Below are positions 22,558-34,743 of a DNA stretch of 64,000 nt, one piece after another (the stretch's first letter is position 1; the number at the start of each line of letters is the position of its first letter). The stretch comes from Laetiporus sulphureus 93-53 (lineage: Eukaryota > Basidiomycota > Agaricomycetes > Polyporales > Laetiporaceae): the NCBI RefSeq assembly GCF_001632365.1, contig NW_024468512.1, positions 1,034,355 through 1,098,354 of the forward strand. The letters are read 5' to 3'. The notes beneath the pieces were generated by a model, which made no database searches, had not been told where the DNA came from, and saw only the letters and a list, made by a program, of their open reading frames with translations. The position numbers and the translations under genes were made by a program.

Positions 22558-24773
22558 ATGTACCAGCACAATGGATAGTGGCAGAAGACAAAAATAGATA
22601 TGCCTGTATTATCTACGCACAAGGGAGATTCTCTTTCGGTTGACAGGTCCGCATCATCACCGCGATCTGGTGCACCGCTATTTCGCCGGTAATTGACGTG
22701 GATTGAGACACACATCAAGGAACAATCTGACGACATTCGCTCCGCGATCGTCTCAGCATCGGCAGCAGCTGGTCACTTTGTTTGATCAAGCAGACAATCG
22801 GACGTTACGCATCACGCAAACCCGACACCCGCGCGAACGGCGTGTTTCAGGAATATGCAAACGGAGTATAATTGAGAGATGATTGAAACGACATATGCGG
22901 TGCGACTGTGTTTTGTGGTATATCAATTACGAATAATGAAGAGCATATCGGGCGCGTCTAGGTTGTGAAACAGATGTTGGCGAACGCGATCGCGTGCGGC
23001 CGCTTAATCCTGCTGTGGCGATAATGATACAGAGTTATGGATATATGCGGATACAAGATGCGGGTCTCATGGTAGCCTGCGAAGTCTGCGGTCAAACAAG
23101 CTATAGAAGGGACAGCGGTAGAACACTATACCTTTTCGCGCGCGACTACGCTCAAGGAGGACGACTTCAATCGCTGAGAATATGCCGTATAGGTACGTAT
23201 TGAGGTTGGCTCAGATGGCCGAACACTGTTCATGATGTCATTGGCCAACGCTGCATAGAATAAAATCCCATACGCACTGTGCATGTGGTCGTCGGACGAG
23301 AGCAGAGACGACATTGTCAGTATGATCACTGCGCCTGTAACCGCGAGGACCAGGACGAAGCAGATGGTGGCTGCGAGGGTCTTGTCCCTCTCATCGACCT
23401 TGAAGGTGGGATGCTCGTACAGTCTCAGAGGGCGCATGATTAACGTAAGGAAGTGCGGCGGATGAGTGGCTTTCGTGGGGATGGGCGAACGACGGTTGTC
23501 GGTGCCTTGTTCCACACAGCGGTCTAGATTTTATAGACAACTAAGGGCGTCGTGCGAACGGAGCCGAGTACAAGGAGCATTACAGCTGCGATCCGTGATG
23601 GCAATTCCCAAATGATATGGCAGCGCCACCTAACGGTCTACCGCTGAGCATTGCGAACGCTATCTCGATCCACCTTGAATAGCCGCCTTGCCCTGCGATC
23701 GGATCGGAGACAGCGAGAATGGAGATCCATCGCCCTGTTATAGCCTTGGCGGTCAGTGCCACCCCGACCATAGCCTGCAGCTGACAGTAACATTCTTCAG
23801 CAAGTAGCCGAACATTTTGAGGCGCAGCTGAAATGTTAGGCCTCACTAGTGAACTAGTGACCATCTAACCTCGCCAATACTCGACGGCACCAAACACCAC
23901 AAGGCGGCTCTGAAAACTATAGGCCCTGCATATAGAGTTCAGGGACTTGAGCTTCTCGGCCAAAAGTCAAAGGTCATACGGAACGCCAGAAGACAGACTC
24001 CAGGCGGTGACAACAAATTTACATAATGTCGCGGGAGAACGTCACACGAAGGTGGCTCATGCTGCATTCTGTCACGGTGGTATCCACTGCCGCTACGGCC
24101 ACACTCCGTGAGCTTCCCTGACACGATGCAGGATTCCCTTCGCAGATGGACACGAACGATCAATGAAGCCGGTCAGAGCAGTGCTGGAAAATTTTAACGA
24201 TGGGCGTCCGAAGAACGCAGGCTTAAAGTACCAATAGCGACGTTCAAACGAATGCATGAATGATCCACGAGTCGACAGTCGAAGCTCATGCTATGCAGAT
24301 GCGACCGCGATGAGCATATCCTACGCGGAAGCTGTCGTTAAACGGATCATGAATAATACAGATGCAATTACAAGGTGCGATGTGATGATGTGCAGCAGTA
24401 GACCGATGCGAGGGTATGTGGTACAATACGAACCGGGAATAAGTAACGAGATTTACGCAGATAAATACGGTGTTTCCAAACGATAAGCCCCATGGACGTG
24501 TCCGATAGCCCCACAAACGAAACGGCCACACTTCGACGCCGAGAGAGGGGAAGGAAAGCGCCCTCCGCACGACAGCCGACGACCTCGGATCGCGGGTGAT
24601 CAAGCGGGAAACATGTCCCAACACGACACGCGATCAGTTTTGAGCGATGGGCGGGAGCCACAAATCCACCGCGGGATTCAGCGTGGGACTCGCACCCAGG
24701 CGCAGTCTGCAGACGATGTGACAGGATGTACGAATGCGGCATGGCGAGGCGACTCGCGCATGCTGCGGCGCGC
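22558..24773. other. 2.2 kb gene-poor stretch between NDK1 and the EST1-like gene
   Basis: Only one weak protein candidate (23126-23437, minus) is seen. The rest holds short frames on both strands without splice logic or family resemblance. An open frame of 217 codons on the minus strand (22083-22736) overlaps NDK1 antisense and is rejected. Confidence 0.4.
23126..23437 (-). CDS. Possible small membrane protein (uncertain)
   Basis: Frame of 103 residues from an ATG at 23437: MRPLRLYEHPTFKVDERDKT, then a clear hydrophobic span (TICFVLVLAVTGAVIILTM, about residues 26-44), a short polar loop and a second weaker apolar stretch (YGILFYAALA). The tail is Ser/Arg-rich. The order of charged N-terminus, membrane span and polar loop is unusual for a chance frame, but there is no recognisable family, no clear TATA box, and the upstream minus-strand frame at 23580-23864 could be another exon. 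It may be one exon of a larger gene or chance. Confidence 0.2.
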   Translation of the reverse strand: MRPLRLYEHPTFKVDERDKTLAATICFVLVLAVTGAVIILTMSSLLSSDDHMHSAYGILFYAALANDIMNSVRPSEPTSIRTYTAYSQRLKSSSLSVVAREKV

Positions 24774-27700
24774 TCATCGTCCCATTGCGAGTATCGACGC
24801 CAAGTCCTGTTCGTTTGCCGCGCTGAGCTGACGCGAACGAGCTTTCAGACGAACTAAAGGGAGGACGCGAGTCAGCTATTTTGGAGCAGAAAGTTGCTGG
24901 ACGTGATGTGACTTACGCATACGGTCAAGACTGAGCAATACCACCTTGGCAGCGCCTGATGTGTCGCGAGCGCGGCCGTCAGACTTCAGCATCGCTGACC
25001 TATCCACCCAATGCTCGTCCTGCCAGATTGCCGCACGCAAGATCAGGTCGTCCATGTTGCGCTCCCACGAGGCCTCGTCGCTAGCAAAGTCGACTTGCTC
25101 CGTGCGCACGTTGAGAGACGAGAGATAGTTGCCTCTCGAGGTCTGTACTTTCAACGACGTTGAGCGAGAACGTACGTGCGAGGTGATGAACGCTAGGGCA
25201 GATGAGGCGACCTCCCCGAGTGCCGACATGTTGGTCGCCAACCCGTCGAGCTCCATGATGACGGGAAGAGGGACCACGACCGTCCACTGCTGACTCTCGA
25301 CCAACGACGAGAACATCGACAAAGACGATAGAAGGATGTTCGTGTCGATGACCAGGATTGTATATCCGGGCACAATCTGTAGAGTCGGCCGAGCGCGCGC
25401 CTGTCTCGGGCCGCGAGGACGCGGACGGCATACGGGCGGTGATGCACCACGTCGGGTAGACGACTGCAACAGGCTCTGCAGGTACCGTCGCCGAGCCTAC
25501 CAAAGAGTGTCAATCAAAACTCATCACGAGCTGAAACATAAACAAACCTTCAATGCCTTAATCTCGTCCGAATCGTTCTCATCCTCGCTTTCATCCGTCG
25601 ACTCCTCAACCACCAAGGCCTCCTCGTCGTCGACATCCATCGAATCTTCCTCCCATCGCCTGCCACGCAGCCTCCGCTCCTCCCCTTCGCGCTCGCGCCG
25701 CTCCTCTTCTTGCCACCGCGTGACCTTCTCCGCAAGGGCACCCTCGACCTTGAACTGGCCTCGCTCTTCCTCGCTGGCTGCAGGTACGTAATCGAACCCA
25801 TCGACGTACTTCGCGATCTTCAGACCGGCGCGAGCGACTCGCACCCATCGCAAAGCTAAGATATTCCGCCGCGCATCCGCCTGGTCATCATCGTCGTTCT
25901 CGATGACGCCATCCATCTGATCGCGCACTTCCACCTTATCCAGTACCTCCATCTCGACGTTGCGCTCCTCGGAGTTGGTCTCCTTGCCCCAGAAGCCCAT
26001 TGGGTAGACACGCTTGCCGCCCCAGCCAAGGCCTCGGAGACACCAATCCTCCGGCATCGGGTGGCAGCCGCTCGTGAGCAGCACAGCGCCCTCTCCGCGC
26101 TCTTTCTGCTGCTCGCGGAATAACAGTCTCCGAGGTATCGTGTTTAGGAACGCCGCGAGATCCGCCCACGGAATCGCGCGCTCCAGCACAGCGAGCGCCT
26201 GACTGTCCTTCACAGCGGTAGCGAGGAAGGTAAGGAGAATCGTGATGTAAGGGTTGAGAGTAGAGTGCGCATATAGAGAGGGCTTGCGCATCGGCTTCTG
26301 AAGGGCATGGGCGAACATCGAGAAGGCAAGCTGCATCCCGAGCTTGAGCGCCTGTGGAAGCTCGAGTTCAGGAGCAGCGAGGACGGGCATCGCCTCAGAG
26401 ATGGCCGGCGAGAGATTTGACTTCCTATCCTCTTCGCCGTCCACGTCCATTCTGTCGTCCGGCTTCTTCGCGATCAGCTTGACGCGTCCTGCTGAAGCAC
26501 CTGAGACGACAGGGCTGGCGCCCGCCCTAGTGCTGCCCGGCTCTCGGCCGCCAATTCCGGCGATGCGCTTCAGCATGGCATCCTGCCGGCCGTACTGTAG
26601 AATCGCGCCAAGGTTAACCACGGCCATCATGATCCAATCGCGCTCCTCGATGACGGCACCGCCTAGGATTCCGAGCTGTAATTAGCTCAGGCGCATGGCA
26701 AGAATGACGACAGCGCTGACCTTCGATCTGCAGCTTTTCTTCGAAGCGCTCGAGCACCCAGCGGAAGTCATCCAGCTGGATGTTCGTGAAGAGCATCCCG
26801 TGGAGGAGGATAAACAGGTCCGCAACATCCGCATCCGGCGCCTGGCGCCGAGCTTGCGCGGCAGGGGACCATAGCTGGAGAATGGCCTCTCTCGAGGTGC
26901 TATAGGGGTGCAGCGTGATCATACTAAAATCGCTCCGTCAGTGAAGTACACATCGCCGCAATTGCGCCACATACCTCTTGACGAAGTGATACATTCCCCG
27001 TAGCTCCTCCTCGCTACTCTCTTTCTCACGCGACAGGATGCCGATGTGGTGGTGCAGTTTACCATTACCTGGCGTGCCCGCAAGGCCCTTGGCAAACCAC
27101 TCCCTTGCGATCTGCCGCCAGCGCTCCTTCTCCGGCTCGAGCTCCATTGCCCGCGCTGCTGCAAGCCCGACACTGGGCTCCTCGAACTGCTGGCGGGGAG
27201 CGTGCTGGGACGGCTGTAGCGAGTCGTCGATGCGCGCTGCCGGCGTCGGTGATGCGACTGTGGCGTGCGGAAGCTGGGCCCTATGTGAACTGCCTGATGC
27301 ATTGGGCGAAGCCGGCCGAGGGGTGTCCAGCTGCTCGGATGCCTTGGCGACAGCAGACACGGTGAGGTTGCTCGACGTCGTTCGTTGCTGGTGTTCGAGA
27401 AGCGCACACGTCGCCATCCGATATCGCGCGAGATCTCCGAGTGCTTCAACCCACCAGCCTCGGAATTCGATGAGATTGCGCTCTTCCAAGAGCCCCGTAT
27501 AGAATGTATATGCATAATAGATGAAGTCCTGAAAAGCCTCGTGGTCAGCGACACCGGACCTTGCCTATTGCGGTAGTCAATACATACCTGGAGATACTCA
27601 AGTGCGACGGGCGAGTTATTCGGTGGCGATGCTGCCCGACGGAGTACTTCAAGTAGCCGATGGAATGCATGCGTCCACAATCGAATGATGAGATTGTATT

Positions 27701-28963
27701 TAGTTGGAATGTTCCGTAAAGAAGCTGGCACAGTCGGGGCGAGAGTCAGCGAGAGCAGATGATGCACCTTCTCTGCTAGTCTATTTTCAATCATGACGAT
27801 GTCATCATAGATTCGAGACGATTAGCACCGAATGTGCTGCAACATGAACTGAACGCACTCTTTGTGATCGACCAACAACCTCTTCCATCGCTCAGACTCG
27901 TCTTCGGACCCCTTGGCCTCCATCGCACCTGCAGAACCCGGCCGCCCTTTGAGCAGCACGCCGATACGTTGCTGACCAGCTCTGTCATCACCCTCATCTT
28001 GATCCTTATCGCGATCTTCGCCGAGTATCTTCGCCTCGAGAGCACTAATCGCGCGGTACAGCTTCTTGAGCTGCATCGAGAATGCGTTCGTGCCGGACGC
28101 GCTGTCCTCGGATCTGCGTGCATGGCCGTTTGGGTTATCGAAAAGGGAAGAAGGCGCTGAGGAGTCTGCTGTTGACAGTGTGAAATTAGAAGAGAGGGTC
28201 GATTGAGCATAGGAGGCAGATGAGGTGGATGAAGCAGAAACGTAGTCGCCAGATGACTTGGGCGTGGGCGTTGGTCGATCTTGGTTGCGACCTGGAGAAA
28301 CTTGCGGGCGGGTGAGGACAGCAAAGCGTACAGGATCATCCTTCCGATGGTCGAAAAGCTGTCGATGTGAGTCGACGGCCGCCCGTGATGCGGAGGATGC
28401 TTGGTGAAGGCGAGAAGCCTGCAGCACGGGACCGCGAGATGCATATGAACTCGAGGCAGCATCGGACATGCTTTCCGGCTCTGCAGTCAGAACATGGCGA
28501 CTGACGGACTCTGCGTTGGGATTATACAACTTGCCGGGGCTGCCTCCAGAAGGCCCGGCATGTGATCGTGAATGCATACTGCGTGGAGACTGAGCAGAAA
28601 TATTGAGACGACGAGAGAACTCGTCAGCGTCGGCCTCCACCGCCCTGCCTGTGCTCTGCGAGAGCGGATTGCTGGTGTTGGTGAGTGGAGGAGCGTGCAG
28701 CTTCCTAGGTGAGGCCGGGCGCGTAGGTCGAACCGTGGAAGAGGAGACTATCAGAGGACGCTCGGCCCTCTCTTTAGGCCTTGTAGCACTAAAGCGCAGC
28801 GTGGTGGGTCAGCGGATCAGCGGCTATAGGGATATACGCAATGGAAGACGTACGCGGCCTGCCTGCGCTGAAAGGCCACAATCTTGTCTGCAATGTCGGT
28901 TGGCTGCGCGGGGTCGCGCTTGCGGGACGCGCCTGCGAACTTTGCAGAGGACAAGTCCTGCAT
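24774..28963 (-). CDS. EST1/SMG6-like protein with a PIN nuclease domain
   Basis: Eight exons: 28963-28854, 28788-27829, 27780-27588, 27528-26975, 26923-26721, 26662-25548, 25496-24917, 24853-24774; 1264 residues. Order: a Ser/Pro-rich unstructured N-terminus (1-300); the 14-3-3-like/TPR and EST1 DNA/RNA-binding region starting near 340 (AEKVHHLLSLTLAPTVPASL, DFIYYAYTFYTGLLEERNLI, GNGKLHHHIGILSREKESSE, LFILLHGMLFTNIQLDDF, ERDWIMMAVVNLGAILQYGR); an acidic stretch near 1020-1045; and a C-terminal PIN domain (about 1088-1245). PIN acids are kept: Asp in LVIDTNILLSSL (1096), MDDLIL (1194/1195) and SLDRMLRLKARSR (1236), as in catalytically active SMG6 and unlike SMG5. Likely role: endonuclease in nonsense-mediated mRNA decay and possibly telomere function; this is inference from the family. 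Splicing of exons 5-6 and 7-8 was set by the conserved frame. Confidence 0.9.
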
Positions 28964-29781
28964 GGTGAATGGACCGACGATGGGCTCGCGGTGGGCGCTG
29001 GGAAAGACGAGATGAGAGAGAGAGGCAAGAGGCGGGGAGATGGGGAGTGCTGCGACCTGCGGCGGCTGAGGCGAATGCCTCTGCGGTCAACTGCGCAGCC
29101 AAGCGCAGGACTGCGCACAGATCGAGATCGACTCCCGTCACGCCGTGACATTCCTCGCGCTGGTGGCCACTCTGTCACGCGCTACTGTCACTGTGACCGA
29201 GCAGTCAGCAAGCCATCTTCATCCTCGCAACTCCATCGTTCTTCGAGACGAACACGGTGCAGCTCTGGGCTGGCAGTGTCGTCGACTGCAGTCGCGTCCC
29301 CATATGTGCTCACGGTGTGTCCATGCACCACGCCGCTGTCCGCAGCTGCGCAGCGAGCCGCCAGGTAGGCACTCCGCGTCAGGCAACTCCCGACATGCCC
29401 TTCCTGGCTTGGCCGGGTCCTGAGCCTGACCCTGCGCCGTTGTTTCGCCGTTTCAGTCAGCTTTCTTCTGCTCTTCTGGTCACGATGCATGCTGCTTGCC
29501 TGACACGATTGGCTCAGTTGGCCGATTGTCTCAGCTGCGGATGTCGGTCTGGGAAGGACGATATCTCTCTCGGAGCCGCAGCAGGTCTTCATTTCAGAAG
29601 CGCCCGTGATCGACCCGAATTAATGTGCCGACTTTGATTGGTCGCCTCGGTCGGGCGGGCGTGACCCCGCCCTCACTCTGCACAAGCTATGCAACGGCAT
29701 AGCTTTGCAGTACGTACATGTACAACCGCTCTAGTATATCCCAATCCTCGTACCGTGCCTTATCTGGAAATCACCACTAGT
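28964..29781. other. Intergenic stretch, EST1-like promoter and SDR1 3' side
   Basis: About 0.8 kb. Purine-rich then C/T-rich tracts; open frames to 175 codons on both strands overlap each other and show no family signal. Confidence 0.5.
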
Positions 29782-31372
29782 CTACCACGCGTGGTGCCCG
29801 CCGCTCACGAGGATGCTGCGCAAAAGAATCAGCATCGGACTCCACGCTCTGTGACTTGTGCCAGCCTGGAAATCCATTACTCACTCGCTTCCGGTGCAGA
29901 ACGTGCTCGCATCGCTGGCCAACCATGTCACGACGCCTCTCAATTCATCAGGACGTCCGAGGCGACCGAGTGGGTTCAAACTTGACCATTTCTCCACTAG
30001 GTGCGGTTGCGTGTCTACATATGCTGCGGTCATGCTACGGAGCGGTTAGTACGATCGTTCCGCAGGTCGGTGGCGTTTTTAGGTAACAAAGACGGGAAGA
30101 TGAAATGCAATGACGCCACAGTGACTTGGTCTCTGATGCGGTGGCTCAGGACGCAGCTGCCGCAGCAGACGAGATCACTGACAACTTCTCTTCAAATGTC
30201 CACAAAATCATCTCACTCAGGGGAGAGAAATGGCAAGATAGGAGTAGGATATTGGCAAATCAACACGTACGATGTATAGATATGCCCTGGACTCAAGGAG
30301 TTCACCCGGATGCGTTTCGGTCCGAGTTCGCAGGCCATGCTGCGTGCCATCTGGATAACCGCCGATTTGGAGGTGTTGTATGACACCCAGGCATGGTCCT
30401 AGTCACACAAATATCCGGTTAATTCGGAGCTCGCGAGGTCATCATGCAAGATGGCATGGACGGACCTTGTTCGTTATGCTCCCGCTCATACTTGCTATCA
30501 AGATGATACTGCCTCCGTTGCCGAAGCGCTCCATCTGCCTGCCTGCGGCTTGGGCAGTATACAGGACGCCGTTCACATTCACTTCCATGACCTTACGTGC
30601 AACGCTCAGTTTAAGCTTCTCGCGCTAAGTCTGGACAGGAAGCAGTACCTCTTGGAATTGCTTCGCTGGATACTGAAGGCAATCCGTATGGGATCTCAGA
30701 ATGCCAGCGGCAGCGACACACGCGTCCATCCGACCCTCCGTGTTTCCGATTTCCTCTCCGATCTTCCACATCGCCTCCTACGAGTCCCATCACTATATCA
30801 GCCGCGCTTACGCACCAGGTGCACTGGTCAGCATACCTGGTTCCGCACATCGCCACTAATGTACTCGAGCCTGCCCTCGCCTGCCAGGCCCTTCATCCTG
30901 CTGGTGTACTCCTTCACCTTCGTCCATTCCTCCCCAGGCGCCTTGGGCATGTCCACGCAGTACACCGCACGCGCGCCCGCTTCGATGAGCGCCATGGCCA
31001 TCTCCAGCCCGAGCCCCCGGTTCGCGCCCGACACGAGCGCGACACGGTCGGCCATTGAGAACTCATGCTTGAAAAGCGTAGGCTCCGCCGCTGGGTGATT
31101 CGCGCGCGATAAGGCATAGTCTCTGTGAGCAAGGGAGAATGGGACGTACGCGAAGAGGAAGATGCCGCACGAGCCGCTTCGACGCCGACGGGTCCGTAGG
31201 GAGGTGGCGTCCCTATCTTCTTCTGGTTTTCAGTCTTCAAAGGAGAGTTGTTCGCAAAACGCGCCATGCGTGAGGTGGAGAAGCTCGCGAGCCATGTTGC
31301 TGCTGCAGATCTAGGACGCAGCACATTTGCCCGTGCATGCCCAGGTAACCTTGCAGCGCGTACGCCCAACAT
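29782..31372 (-). CDS. Short-chain dehydrogenase/reductase 1 (mitochondrial-type leader)
   Basis: Seven exons: 31372-31150, 31090-30837, 30777-30649, 30591-30466, 30398-30271, 30034-29885, 29815-29782; 347 residues. A classical SDR: Rossmann motif SGANRGLGLEMA, VAAAGIL in place of the usual NNAG, and the catalytic VSYNTSKSAV with Tyr near 251 and Lys near 255. The layout resembles the sorbose reductase/arabinitol dehydrogenase group, but the substrate is not determined. The first ~70 residues are rich in Arg, Ala and Ser with few acids (MLGVRAARLPGHARANVLRP...FSTSRMARF), as in mitochondrial presequences. Start chosen to match the paralogue at 36122; in-frame ATGs exist at 31423 and 31450. Intron 5 is 236 nt, long for this window (65 nt in the paralogue). 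Exon 4 uses an AAG acceptor. Confidence 0.88.
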
Positions 31373-31949
31373 CTTGTCTACTCTTGCTTGTAGTCGCCGA
31401 ATCGATGGGGATGAGGGACGCATGATGCACAGAGCACGATAAGTATTCATATGCGCTGACGGCTTCCGTGGGCCCGCGGCGGATCGAGACTCGAGAGTAT
31501 GCGCGTGGGAGGTAGGACATCAGCAGGTACAGCACCCGCTCAGGTGATAGACGGCGATGCGTTTGATTCGCCTTCTACTAGTGACGGGCGTACAGTGCGA
31601 CAGCCAAGAACGGACATTGTACGCGTCTGGAATACGAGGAACCAATGTACGCGGGGGATTGTGCGTAAAATGCCGTGTCAGGTGGTGATGAAGGCGACGC
31701 GGCTCGGAATCTGTGAGCAATGTGGGTTCCTGATGTCCTGAACGATGTACTGCGTACGTAGAGTGTCATTATAAGCACGCTCGTTTCAAGAAAGTGCTTG
31801 CTCGCATCGCCTGCACCGGTGCGTTGCGTTGAACATACTTGAAGAGTCTTCGAGATTGGCCACTGTAATCAATCCGCTTCTTCAGGTTACATATTCACGG
31901 TCACGCGACCTTTCCAAGTTTGACACTTGTCTTTACCTTGCGACGAGAT

Positions 31950-32403
31950 GAATACATACATTTCGAAAACTGGCTTAAAACCCCACACGGGCCTGCGAGT
32001 CGAGGCTGCGACCATCTGTCATCACCCGGGGCCAAACAGCACCGAAAACACGTCAAGCGAGCTGCAAAGAAGAAGGCGCGCAAGGTGCAAAGGCTTGCGC
32101 AAACTGTGAGTGGGAAAGCTCCACCTGCGCATTAACTTGACCATTTAATATTTACGTGCTATGGTATGTTAGGTCGAGGGCAAGGGTAAGGCAGACCAGA
32201 CTGTCTCATCCAAGGTCTCATGCAAGGTAGAACCAGTGGCGACGAGAACTCTGCCGGAGCTTCCAACCGAGGTGTGGGAGAACGTGATTGACCATTTTGC
32301 TAAAAATTCACAAGCATGCTCGCCACAAAGAGATAGACAATCCTCTTTCATCCGGCTCATTCAAGACACTGAGCAAAGTAGAATTTGCACTTACACATTA
32401 TGA
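31950..32403 (+). pseudogene. F-box-like gene remnant
   Basis: Two exon-like pieces join in frame: one ending at 32105 (QHRKHVKRAAKKKARKVQRL, strongly basic) and one at 32173-32403 after a GT-AG intron of 67 nt. The second contains LPELPTEVWENVIDHFAKNS, a good match to the first helix of a fungal F-box (LPxExWxxIIDxL). It then runs out at a stop after about 45 more residues with no leucine-rich repeats. No in-frame ATG was found for the first piece, so the gene seems truncated at both ends. Agaricomycete genomes carry many F-box genes and remnants. It could still be an intact gene with introns I cannot place. Confidence 0.35.
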
Positions 32404-33479
32404 TTTCAATCTCGAAGATCTCAGGGCGGCAGTTACGGACCTACGGTGGCTCAGGAGCAGTGGATGCTGCAACTTGCACCTTTATCCCCACGATTGAGTG
32501 AGCAAGGTATCTTCCGGTGAGTATCCCACAAATTATGCCTAGACTCACGCATTGATCTGTGTCGTGATATTGAAATAGCAGCGCCACAGTGAGGGAATAT
32601 TGGTATGAAAGAAACTTTTGATTATTGCGGCCGTTGTATCTCCAGTACTAGATGCTCGTTGCATGCATGATCTTATATCCACCCTGACAGCAATGAAGGG
32701 CACACTCAAGTAGTCTGCGACGACTTTTACCCTGGTCTCTCCACTGGCAGCTCCTAGAAGTGTCATACGGTCCTGCACATTCTTGGTTGCGCGCCGCGGT
32801 TTCTTACACGGTTCCCTACTCCATATACATTGTGTGCTCCTCCACAAAAAATCCTGCATCCGGCTCCCTGCATACCGCCATTGACATCCGGACACCCAGA
32901 CATATCTATTCTCCATGTCTCCCAGACCATATGCCCCGCCAGCAATCGCTCATTACATCACCACTACATTACCAATTCATACATTCTCAAGTATTCTATA
33001 TTAACCGGAATCAATCTACAGGGTCTCAGCAACAGCCGTGAAGTCTTTGGTCGGAATTTTTAAAAAGACTCCATCCGTCAGTTTTCTCCGTCTTCACGGC
33101 GATGCAATGATTCTATGGAACTAGTTCAGAGAGTCACAGGAGGGCCCTGCACTTGGACGAATGATGTGATATGCATATGGAAAACGCATCGGGTGCTTCT
33201 TCGCTCAGAGACTCCTGAAGCGAGTTGGTCTTCTGTTTCATCTTGTGCCGTAGCAAAGCAACTCTTGCACTGCTGTCCTTCCCTACAACCTGTTTCCGCT
33301 TTTTATCGCCTATGCGCTGAGGGAAACTTAATCCGCTTCTATTGCTGATTCGGACACGTAGTTCCTAAGCAGCCCACATCGCATTACTGCCACCGCCAGT
33401 CGTCCCACAAGCACACTCCTCCATAGACCATTCACTCTAGCCCACCTCGATCGTCGCAAGCGTGAACCGGCACCCGGGG

Positions 33480-34260
33480 TGGATCCGCAGGCTGTCCATG
33501 TGCATGAACATCGGTACGTAGCAAGGGACTGGATCTCCTGTGCACGCGGCGGAACCCAACCATTTCCGACTCAGTGATTCAGTCACAATTATCCCGCATC
33601 GAGGCCCCACAGCGCGGACCGATTTCACGAAGGGTCTCAGGATTATGAGAAGAACAAGGCCTACGCAGATGGGAATGTCATCGAAGTGCGCCAAAGGCCG
33701 TCCACCAGTGAACAAGCACGGATACAATGGCATCCTTGGGAGGCCTATCAAATAGCATGTGCGGTGCAAAGTCATACATACGTCGAATCGTTCGATCGGA
33801 GGTCTATGACGGCAATGTGTTCGATGACTTGCGAATGCTCACGCCTGCCATCTCGCGGACGCTCATTCATCCCCCAGCTTCGATTCTCGTCTCCCGTGCG
33901 CCTCTGAAATTCAAATGTGTACTTCCAAGTCAGCCATGCCCACCAGACATCCCATCAGCATACTCCTCCATGGGCAGCAAACTCCCGCTCTTCTTGAGCT
34001 GTGCGAACTGGGGCTCGAGATACATGCACGCACCATTTTCGTGTATAAACATTAGTGCGTGCTGTTGGCCGCTCTCCTGTGCATGGCGGGACCCTGCCGT
34101 TCTCGACTCAGCATTCCAGCCAGAGTTTCCTCGCATTGGGAACCCGTCGTGTTCACAAAGTGGAACGGAGCTGCAAGATCAGGCCTGCACAGATGGAGAT
34201 GTTGTCAATGCACGCTGGAGGCTGCCCTTGGTGCCTATCAAGCATTGTGAGAGGTCTGCA
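33480..34260. repeat. Diverged duplicated block (two copies)
   Basis: The stretch near 33530-33745 (CTCCTGTGCA..GGCGGAACCC..., later GGCCTACGCAGATGGGAATG, ending GAGGCCTATCAAA) matches, with many changes, the stretch near 34072-34245 (CTCCTGTGCA..GGCGGGACCC..., GGCCTGCACAGATGGAGATG, ending GTGCCTATCAAGC). Minus-strand frames in both read related words (FDDIPICVGLVLL versus IDNISICAGLILQL), suggesting decayed copies of a coding, partly hydrophobic sequence. Family unknown. Confidence 0.4.
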
Positions 34261-34743
34261 GTCGCACGGATGTAGAGATCGGAGATGAACGATGTTCAGG
34301 GTTGCGCCGTGCTTCATCGAGGAGATAAAGTACAGGGAGACTACTCTTCGGTGATATGAGGTGTTCAAGGCAGTTGTAGGGATTTGGGATGCAGCTCGGC
34401 ATTTCAAGTACTACAACATGCTATGGAAAACGGTCAACTTCTTGTGCAGGCAGTGTCAGAAAGGCAACTGCTTCAAAGCAAACTATACGGCCTTATCCGA
34501 GAACGGTGCGGGCACGGCAAATCCCACCGGTGCGTCGGTAGCTTGTCTCAAGCTTATAGTCTGAAGCCTCGACTGTGGTGACTCATGATGCCGCTATGGA
34601 TGATGGTCGGATATGCCGCTGTCCGTGCGACATTGTGCTTCTTTAATCACAGCTGCTCGAGATCTGGCTATTCTGCAGAGATACACTTTATTCTGACTTT
34701 GACTCCATCCTCCTTCGTGCAATATCTGTCGCCTTGGCCCTTC

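Larger units (their letters stand above)
31373..34743. other. 3.4 kb between the SDR paralogues, with gene remnants
   Basis: No intact gene found. It contains an F-box-like two-exon remnant (to 32403) and, at 33.48-33.77 and 34.05-34.26 kb, two diverged copies of one sequence. A 182-codon plus-strand frame (33727-34275) runs across the second copy but has no support. Base composition and frame use look decayed compared with the flanking genes. Confidence 0.45.

Noticed and set aside
22083..22736. Minus-strand frame of 217 codons
   Set aside because: Antisense to the well-supported nucleoside diphosphate kinase exons; no motif of its own.
29188..29592. Long overlapping frames on both strands upstream of the EST1-like gene
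   Set aside because: Mutually overlapping, no splice logic, no motifs; consistent with a GC-rich promoter region.
33727..34275. Plus-strand frame of 182 codons
   Set aside because: Runs across a decayed duplicated block; related words appear on the opposite strand, suggesting that strand was once coding.
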